A stretch of DNA of 64,000 nt from Nonomuraea roseoviolacea subsp. carminata (GTDB lineage: Bacteria > Actinomycetota > Actinomycetes > Streptosporangiales > Streptosporangiaceae): positions 2,170,001 to 2,234,000 of the forward strand of contig NZ_JAMZEC010000001.1 of the NCBI RefSeq assembly GCF_024172185.1, read 5' to 3'. Under the pieces are notes generated by a model that searched no databases, had not been told where the DNA came from, and saw only the letters and a program-made list of their open reading frames with translations. Both the position numbers and the translations under genes were made by a program. The stretch's first letter is position 1; every line of letters starts with the position of its first letter. Of this stretch, positions 58,544 to 64,000 are shown one piece after another.

Positions 58544-60748
58544 GTGAGCAAGCTTCTCGATCCACGCAACTGGGCGTCCTGGCGGCCGTTCGGCCTGGGC
58601 CTGCGCAAGCCGAACAACTACCTGGAGCTGCTGAAGGCGTTCCGCGCGGTCAAGGGGCGCAGGAGGTACGCCTGGCGCATCCTGACCCAGGGCACGTGCG
58701 ACGGCTGCGCGCTCGGCACCAAGGGCATGCGCGACTGGACCATGGACGAGATCCACCTGTGCAACATCAGGCTCCGCCTCCTGCCGCTCAACACCATGCC
58801 CGCCCTGGACGTCTCGCTGCTGCGCGACGTGTCGGCGCTGGCCGGGCGGCGCAGCGCGGAGCTGCGCGAGCTGGGACGCCTGCCGTATCCGATGCTGCGC
58901 CGCGCGGGCGAGCCGGGCTTCGCGCGCGTGTCGTGGGACGAGGCGCTGGCGGTCGCGGCGGCCGGGCTGCGCGACGCGCGCTTCGGCGTGTACCTGACCA
59001 GCAGGGGCGTGCCGAACGAGAACTACTACGCCGCGCAGAAGGCCGTGCGGGCGCTCGGCGGCAACAACATCGACAACGCGGCGCGCATCTGCCACTCGCC
59101 CTCGACGGTGGCGCTCAAGCAGACGGTCGGCGCGGCGGCCACCACCTGCTCCTACACCGACTGGATCGGCTCCGACCTGATCGTCTTCATCGGCTCCAAC
59201 CCGTCGAACAACCAGCCGGTGGCGATGAAGTACCTCTACCACGCCAAGAAGGCCGGCACCCGGGTGGCCATGGTCAACGCCTACCGCGAGCCGGGCATGG
59301 AGCGGTACTGGGTGCCCTCCAACGCGGAGTCGGCCGTGTTCGGCACGCGGGTCACCGACGAGTTCTTCGGCGTGAACGTGGGCGGCGACATCGGCTTCCT
59401 CAACGGGGTGCTCAAGCACCTCGTCGAGCGGGGCTGGGTGGACGAGACGTTCGTGGCGGAGCGTACGACGGGGTTCGAGCGGGCGCGCGAGGCGGTCGCC
59501 GGGCAGTCGTGGGAGGAGCTGGAGGCGCTGTCGGGCGCCTCGCGCGAGGAGATGCTGCGGCTGGCCCGGCTGCTGGCCGGGGCGAGATCGGCGGTGCTGG
59601 TGTGGTCGATGGGCGTCACCCAGCACACGTTCGGCGAGGACAACGTGCGGGCCGTCGTCAATCTGGCGCTCGCCCGGGGGTTCGTGGGGCGTGAGCACTG
59701 CGGGCTGATGCCGATCCGGGGGCACAGCGGGGTGCAGGGCGGCGCCGAGATGGGCGCGTACGCCACCGGGCTGCCGGGCGGGCTGCCCGTCACCCCCGAG
59801 AACGCGGCGCGGTTCACCGAGCTGTGGGGCTTCGAGGTGCCCTCGACGCCCGGCCTGACCGCGACCGACATGATCGACGCGGCCCACGCGGGCGAGCTCG
59901 ACGTGCTGGTCTCCAGCGGCGGCAACTTCCTGGAGGTGCTGCCCGACCCCGGCTACTGCCGCGAGGCGCTGCGCCGGCCGCGCCTGCGCGTCCACGTCGA
60001 CATCGTGCTGTCGTCCCAGATGCTCGTGCCGTCCGAGGGCGACGTGCTGCTGCTGCCCGCGCAGACGCGGTACGAGATGACGGGTGGCGTGACCGAGACC
60101 TCGACCGAGCGCCGGATCATCTTCTCGCCGGAGGTGGAGGGGCCGCGGATCGGCGAGGCGTGGCCGGAGTGGAAGATCTTCACCGAGCTGGCGGCCCGCG
60201 CCCGGCCCGCGCTCGCGTCGAAGGTCCGCTTCACGGGCACGCCCGCGATCCGTGAGGAGATCGAGCGGGCGGTGCCGTTCTACGCGGGCATCGCGGGGCT
60301 GGGGGCGTTCGGCGACAACGTCCAGTACGGCGGGCGGCGCCTGTTCGCCGACGGCCGGTTCCAGACGCCGGACGGGCTGGCGCGGTTCTCGGCCGTGCCG
60401 CTGCCCGCGCTGGAACGTCCGGACGGCGCGTTCATGGTGGCCACCCGGCGGGGCAAGCAGTTCAACAGCATGGTCCACGAGCGGATCGACGGCTTCAACG
60501 GCGCCGCCCGCGAGGCGGTGCTGATGAGCGCCTACGACGCCGACCGGCTCGGCCTGCCCGACGGCACCCCGGTCGAGCTGCGCTCCGGCGAGCGCTCCTA
60601 CCGGGGCCGGGTGCTGCGCGCGCCGATCGTGCCGGGCAATCTGCAGATCCACTGGCCGGAGGGCAACGTGCTGCTCGACGAGTCGCGGCGCTCCCCCGAC
60701 GCCCGGATCCCCGACTACAACGCGATGGTGACGGTGAGCCGGGCATGA
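58544..60748 (+). CDS. FdhF/YdeP-type molybdopterin oxidoreductase
   Basis: A 734-residue molybdenum enzyme of the formate-dehydrogenase-like family. Cys183 in DNAARICHSPSTVALK occupies the Mo-ligand position (Sec or Cys in FdhF). The N-terminal CDGC (52-55) is only half of a [4Fe-4S] Cys set, so the cluster may be absent, as in YdeP proteins. The C-terminal cofactor domain has TRRGKQFNSMVH and DARIPDYNAMV. GTG 58544 has GGAGGG upstream. It overlaps fdhD by 4 nt (ATGA). Substrate unproven; formate is not assured. Confidence 0.88.
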   Translation: MSKLLDPRNWASWRPFGLGLRKPNNYLELLKAFRAVKGRRRYAWRILTQGTCDGCALGTKGMRDWTMDEIHLCNIRLRLLPLNTMPALDVSLLRDVSALAGRRSAELRELGRLPYPMLRRAGEPGFARVSWDEALAVAAAGLRDARFGVYLTSRGVPNENYYAAQKAVRALGGNNIDNAARICHSPSTVALKQTVGAAATTCSYTDWIGSDLIVFIGSNPSNNQPVAMKYLYHAKKAGTRVAMVNAYREPGMERYWVPSNAESAVFGTRVTDEFFGVNVGGDIGFLNGVLKHLVERGWVDETFVAERTTGFERAREAVAGQSWEELEALSGASREEMLRLARLLAGARSAVLVWSMGVTQHTFGEDNVRAVVNLALARGFVGREHCGLMPIRGHSGVQGGAEMGAYATGLPGGLPVTPENAARFTELWGFEVPSTPGLTATDMIDAAHAGELDVLVSSGGNFLEVLPDPGYCREALRRPRLRVHVDIVLSSQMLVPSEGDVLLLPAQTRYEMTGGVTETSTERRIIFSPEVEGPRIGEAWPEWKIFTELAARARPALASKVRFTGTPAIREEIERAVPFYAGIAGLGAFGDNVQYGGRRLFADGRFQTPDGLARFSAVPLPALERPDGAFMVATRRGKQFNSMVHERIDGFNGAAREAVLMSAYDADRLGLPDGTPVELRSGERSYRGRVLRAPIVPGNLQIHWPEGNVLLDESRRSPDARIPDYNAMVTVSRA

Positions 60749-61584
60749 GCGAGCGCCCCGGGCCCACGGCCCGTGTCCGCGTCCGGGAGCTGACCGGCGC
60801 GAGCGCCCGCGAGCGCCGCGACGACCTGGCCACCGAGGAGCCGCTGGAGATCCGGCTGACCTCGCTCGACGGCGCCCGCCGCACGGTGGCGATCACCATG
60901 CGGACTCCGGGCCACGACTTCGAGCTGGCGGCCGGGTTCCTGCACGCGGAGGGCCTGGTGGAGCCGGGCCGCATCGCGGCCATCGGCTACTGCACCGACG
61001 AGGACGTGCCGCCCGAGGCCCGCTACAACACGGTGACGGTGCGGGTGCGCGGCCCGATCCCCGACCTGCCTACGCTGGATCGCCACTTCCTGACCTCCAG
61101 CGCGTGCGGCGTGTGCGGTTCGGCCAGCCTGGACGCGCTGCGCGACCGCTGCCGTCCCGTGCCGTCCGGTGACGTCGTGCTGACGCCCGAGGTGCTGTAC
61201 GGGCTGCCGGACCGGCTGCGGGCGGCGCAGGGCGTCTTCGGCAAGACGGGCGGGCTGCACGCGGCCGGCCTGTTCACCCCGCGGGGCGAGGCGCTGGCCG
61301 TGCGGGAGGACGTGGGCCGGCACAACGCCGTGGACAAGCTGACCGGCTGGGCGGCGCTCGCCGGCCGGCTGCCGCTGGCCGGGCACGTGCTCATGGTCAG
61401 CGGCCGGGCCAGCTACGAGATCATGCAGAAGGCGCTGGCGGCGGGCGTGCCGGTGGTGTGCGCGGTGTCCGCGCCGTCGTCGCTGGCCGTGGACGTGGCC
61501 AGGGAGTTCGGGATGACGCTGGTGGGCTTCCTGCGTGGGGAGCGCTGCAACGTCTACTCGGGGCACGAACGCGTCCGCGTCTGA
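60745..61584 (+). CDS. fdhD: Formate dehydrogenase accessory sulfurtransferase
   Basis: FdhD passes sulfur from a cysteine desulfurase to the molybdenum cofactor of FdhF-like enzymes. This 279-residue protein has the catalytic pair in SACGVCGSAS, GKTGGLHAAGLF, REDVGRHNAVDKL and SGRASYEIMQKAL, all typical. The start overlaps the oxidoreductase stop as ATGA, so enzyme and maturation factor are co-translated. Confidence 0.96.
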   Translation: MSERPGPTARVRVRELTGASARERRDDLATEEPLEIRLTSLDGARRTVAITMRTPGHDFELAAGFLHAEGLVEPGRIAAIGYCTDEDVPPEARYNTVTVRVRGPIPDLPTLDRHFLTSSACGVCGSASLDALRDRCRPVPSGDVVLTPEVLYGLPDRLRAAQGVFGKTGGLHAAGLFTPRGEALAVREDVGRHNAVDKLTGWAALAGRLPLAGHVLMVSGRASYEIMQKALAAGVPVVCAVSAPSSLAVDVAREFGMTLVGFLRGERCNVYSGHERVRV

Positions 61585-61613
61585 AGGTCCGTCGGACCGG
61601 TCTCGGAAACTAG

Positions 61614-61668
61614 TGGAACAAACCATTCCGTTCTGCTAATCTAGAGACAGAACAAAGCGTTCCGTTCC
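61614..61668 (+). promoter_or_regulatory. Promoter flanked by two TetR-like operators
   Basis: GAACAAACCATTCCGTTCT (61616-61634) and GAACAAAGCGTTCCGTTCC (61650-61668) are near-identical, 34 bp apart, each framed by GAAC/GTTC. Between them TAATCT (61637-61642) is a likely -10, with TGGAAC (61614-61619) 17 nt upstream as a weak -35. A repressor on both sites would close the epoxide hydrolase promoter; no TetR gene is in this window. Confidence 0.6.
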
Positions 61669-61686
61669 TTTCCGAGGAGTGACAGC

Positions 61687-62796
61687 ATGACCGCCATCAG
61701 CGCCGAGATCCGCCCCTCCCGCGTCGAGATCCCCCAGGCCGACCTCGACGACCTGCAGACCCGCCTCGCGCTGACCCGCTTCGCCGACGAGATCCCCGGG
61801 GTCGACCAGGGTGTCGGCGTCGAGCGTGTGCGGCGGCTGGTCACCCGCTGGCGCACCGGCTTCGACTGGCGCGCCCAGGAGGCCCGCCTCAACGCCCTCC
61901 CGCAGTTCACCACCGAGATCGACGGCCAGCGGATCCACTTCCTGCACGTCCGCTCCGCGAACCCGGACGCCCTGCCGCTGATCCTCACCCACGGCTGGCC
62001 CGGCTCGATCGCCGAGTACCTCGACGCCGTCGAGCCGCTGTCGCGCCACCACCACCTGGTCATCCCGTCGCTGCCCGGCTTCGGCTTCTCCGGCCCGACC
62101 ACCGAGACCGGCTGGGACAACGTCCGCGTCGCCCGCGCGTGGGCGGAGCTCATGGGCCGCCTCGGCTACGACCGCTACGGCGCGGTCGGCAACGACGCCG
62201 GCTCCATGATCTCCCCCGAGCTGGCCCGCCTCGCCCCGGACCACGTCGTGGGCGTGCACGTGACGCAGATCTTCTCCTTCCCCTCGGGCGACCCGGCCGA
62301 GTTCGCCGGGCTGAGCGAGGAGGACCAGCAGGGGCTGGCCGTGCTCGACTGGTTCTGGAAGGAGAAGGGCGCCTTCAACGTGCTGCACTCGCAGCAGCCG
62401 CAGACGCTCGCCCACGCCATCGCCGACTCGCCCGCCGGCCTGGTCGGCTGGCTGGCCCAGCTCTTCGACGAGGACCTCGACGACGACTTCGTGTTGCTGA
62501 ACGCCGCCATCCACTGGTTCACCGGCACGGCCGGCTCGGCGCTGCGCCTGTACTGGGAGAACGCCCGGGCCCAGCAGAGCGGCGAGCAGGCAGCCAAGGA
62601 GCCGACGACGGTGCCGATGGCGCTGGCCATGGCCGAGGGCGACTTCAAGTCGATCCGCGCCTTCGCCGAGCGCGACCACGCCGGGATCGTCTCGTGGAAG
62701 ACGCTCCCGGCCCCGGCCCACGGCCACTACACCGCCCACACCGCCACGGACGCCCTCACCTCCGACATCCACGCCTTCTTCGCCGGCCTGAGCTAG
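61687..62796 (+). CDS. Epoxide hydrolase (alpha/beta hydrolase)
   Basis: A 369-residue epoxide hydrolase with the EHN N-terminal domain (RVEIPQADLDDLQTRLALTRF). LTHGWPGSIAEYL is the oxyanion HGxP motif, Asp170 in GAVGNDAGSMISPE is the nucleophile, and the C-terminal PAPAHGHYTAH region provides the His. It would open epoxides to diols for detoxification or catabolism. ATG 61687 has CGAGGAG 8 nt upstream. The promoter carries paired operators, suggesting induction by a xenobiotic. Confidence 0.92.
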   Translation: MTAISAEIRPSRVEIPQADLDDLQTRLALTRFADEIPGVDQGVGVERVRRLVTRWRTGFDWRAQEARLNALPQFTTEIDGQRIHFLHVRSANPDALPLILTHGWPGSIAEYLDAVEPLSRHHHLVIPSLPGFGFSGPTTETGWDNVRVARAWAELMGRLGYDRYGAVGNDAGSMISPELARLAPDHVVGVHVTQIFSFPSGDPAEFAGLSEEDQQGLAVLDWFWKEKGAFNVLHSQQPQTLAHAIADSPAGLVGWLAQLFDEDLDDDFVLLNAAIHWFTGTAGSALRLYWENARAQQSGEQAAKEPTTVPMALAMAEGDFKSIRAFAERDHAGIVSWKTLPAPAHGHYTAHTATDALTSDIHAFFAGLS

Positions 62797-62809
62797 AGCG
62801 CGCGGCCTT

Positions 62810-62842
62810 CGAGGGCCCGGTCGCCTCGCGACCGGGCCCTCG
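62810..62842. terminator. Strong bidirectional terminator
   Basis: CGAGGGCCCGGTCGC pairs perfectly with GCGACCGGGCCCTCG (15 bp) around CTC, between the convergent epoxide hydrolase and ppc genes. Confidence 0.9.
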
Positions 62843-62865
62843 GCGTGCCGGAGACGGTGTCGTGC

Positions 62866-64000
62866 TCAGCCGGTGTTCTGGAGGCCGGCGGCGACGCCGT
62901 TGACCGAGAGCAGGAGGAGCGTGGACAGGCGCTCGCGCTCGTGCTCCGACGGCGCGCCCGTGCGCAGGGCGCGCAGCGCGCGCAGTTGCAGGTGCGACAG
63001 CGCGTCCACGTACGGGTCGCGGAGCTGGACGGCCCGCGAGAGGACCTTGCGGTTCTCCAGCAGCCGCGTGTGCCCCGTCACCTCCAGCACCAGGCGCCGC
63101 GTCAGGTCGTACTCCTCCAGCACCTGGCGGGCGAAGTCGGGCCGGCCGCCCAGCTCCAGGTAGTGCTCGGCGATCGAGCGGTCGGTCTTGGCCAGCGACA
63201 TCTCGGCGTTGTCGAGCAGGGCGTTGAACAGCGGCCACTCCTGGTAGGCGGCCCGCAGCTCCTCCAGCGAGCCGACCGAGGCGAGGCCGGTGCCCAGGCC
63301 GTACCAGCCGGGCAGGTTGACCCGGGTCTGCGCCCAGGCGAACACCCATGGGATGGCGCGCAGGTCGTCCAGGGAGCGCGGCGCGCCGAGCCCGCGGCGG
63401 GCCGGGCGCGAGCCGAGCCGCAGTGAGCCCAGCTCCTCCAGTGGGCTGACCAGGCTGAACCACTCGGGGAAGCCCGGCGCCTCGGTGAGCGCCCGGTACG
63501 CGGCCTCCGAGGTCGTCGCCACCCGCTCGGCCAGCGGGCGGAACCGCTCGGCGGCGGCGGCCGTGCGGGCGCCGACCACCGGCGAGGAGGCCAGCAGCAC
63601 GGCGTTGGCCACCTGCTCCATGTGCCGCCGGGCGATCGCCATGTGGCCGTAGCGGGCGAAGATGACCTCGCCCTGCTCGGTGACCTTGAACCGGCCCGCG
63701 ACCGAGCCGGGCGCCTGGGCGAGCACGGCCCGGTTGGCGGGCCCGCCACCGCGGCCCAGTGCGCCGCCGCGGCCGTGGAACATGCGCAGCCGCACGTCGT
63801 GCTCCGCCGCCCAGGCGGTCAGCCGCTCCTGGGCCTCGTACAGCCGGAGCGTGGCGGCGGCGGGGCCGAGCTCCTTGGCCGAGTCGGAGTAGCCGAGCAT
63901 GACCTCCATGCGCCGGCCGGTGGCGGCGAGCCGGTCGCGCACCTGCGGGATGTCGAGCATGCCGGACAGCACGTCGGGCGAGTTGGCGAGGTCCTGGCCC
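62866..64000 (-). CDS. ppc: Phosphoenolpyruvate carboxylase, C-terminal part (gene continues beyond the window)
   Basis: The last 378 or so codons of a roughly 900-residue enzyme that adds bicarbonate to phosphoenolpyruvate to give oxaloacetate. Visible motifs are [14 protein letters not shown] and [16 protein letters not shown], with the mobile Arg/Gly loop needed for catalysis, and the invariant C-terminus QNTG. The 5' part, with the catalytic His, lies beyond 64000. Convergent with the epoxide hydrolase gene across a shared terminator. Confidence 0.96.
   Translation of the reverse strand, partial: GQDLANSPDVLSGMLDIPQVRDRLAATGRRMEVMLGYSDSAKELGPAAATLRLYEAQERLTAWAAEHDVRLRMFHGRGGALGRGGGPANRAVLAQAPGSVAGRFKVTEQGEVIFARYGHMAIARRHMEQVANAVLLASSPVVGARTAAAAERFRPLAERVATTSEAAYRALTEAPGFPEWFSLVSPLEELGSLRLGSRPARRGLGAPRSLDDLRAIPWVFAWAQTRVNLPGWYGLGTGLASVGSLEELRAAYQEWPLFNALLDNAEMSLAKTDRSIAEHYLELGGRPDFARQVLEEYDLTRRLVLEVTGHTRLLENRKVLSRAVQLRDPYVDALSHLQLRALRALRTGAPSEHERERLSTLLLLSVNGVAAGLQNTG

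Noticed and set aside
58211..60652. 813-codon minus-strand frame opposite the molybdopterin oxidoreductase gene
   Set aside because: Low-complexity translation, no domain, and the plus strand carries a well-conserved enzyme over the same bases.
58544..60748. Selenocysteine-containing formate dehydrogenase
   Set aside because: The Mo-ligand position is an ordinary Cys codon and no in-frame TGA or SECIS-like hairpin was seen.

Overview
The window is a 64-kb stretch of very GC-rich chromosome from a filamentous-type actinobacterium, most likely of the Streptosporangiales (Nonomuraea/Actinomadura-like); this placement is an inference. It rests on the codon bias, frequent GTG and TTG starts, a mycothiol-dependent formaldehyde dehydrogenase, an F420-type luciferase-like oxidoreductase, two LytR-CpsA-Psr (LCP) proteins, BTRD-type repeat protein and a DtxR/IdeR-type iron box. 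No rRNA, tRNA, CRISPR array, prophage or intact insertion sequence was seen.

Region 1 (about 0.2-28 kb) is a cell-envelope glycopolymer locus. It holds a sugar nucleotidyltransferase, at least six glycosyltransferases of GT4 and GT2 type, two GT-C-like polytopic membrane proteins, two LPG-synthase-like membrane proteins (flippase-like), a methyltransferase, an acyltransferase, and two LCP proteins that could attach a finished polymer to peptidoglycan. Embedded in it is a minus-strand operon (24024 down to 19140): a nucleotidyltransferase-like/CDP-alcohol phosphatidyltransferase fusion, a small membrane protein, a cytidylyltransferase-like enzyme, a glycerol-1-phosphate-dehydrogenase-like enzyme and a second CDP-alcohol phosphatidyltransferase. 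Divergent from it is an IspD-like cytidylyltransferase fused to a degenerate SDR domain. Together these look like a reduce-activate-transfer pathway for a CDP-polyol or CDP-cyclitol head group, with a product that cannot be named from sequence. An ECF sigma/anti-sigma pair and an acetoacetate-decarboxylase-like gene interrupt the locus at 15.9-18.0 kb.

Region 2 (28-44 kb) is accessory: a STAS anti-anti-sigma protein, an LLM oxidoreductase, secreted and lipoprotein genes, an NmrA-like protein, a NarL-type two-component pair with an unusual duplicated kinase, a PadR/membrane-protein pair, a secreted sialidase with a FadR/GntR regulator, an archaeal-type ATPase with a perfect palindrome upstream, a ricin-type lectin and an unrecognised 596-residue membrane protein.

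Region 3 (44-64 kb) is mostly housekeeping: acyl-CoA dehydrogenase, UDP-glucose dehydrogenase-like protein, purE-purK, GtrA protein, an OmpR-type two-component system, bfd-bfr under iron boxes, mscR with a metallo-hydrolase partner, a PH-domain protein with an adenylate cyclase, birA, a molybdopterin oxidoreductase with fdhD, an epoxide hydrolase and the C-terminal part of ppc, which runs off the window.

The most unusual signal is a set of short tandem duplications placed exactly on gene ends or stop/start junctions (147-182, 20930-20994, 22420-22560, 49301-49392, 57571-57659, and one just beyond purE at 47474-47542). In the CDP-alcohol operon they create mini-ORFs linked by ATGA overlaps. 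Two degenerate active sites in the same pathway (a CDP-alcohol transferase lacking its last motif Asp, and an SDR domain lacking Tyr/Lys) are also notable.
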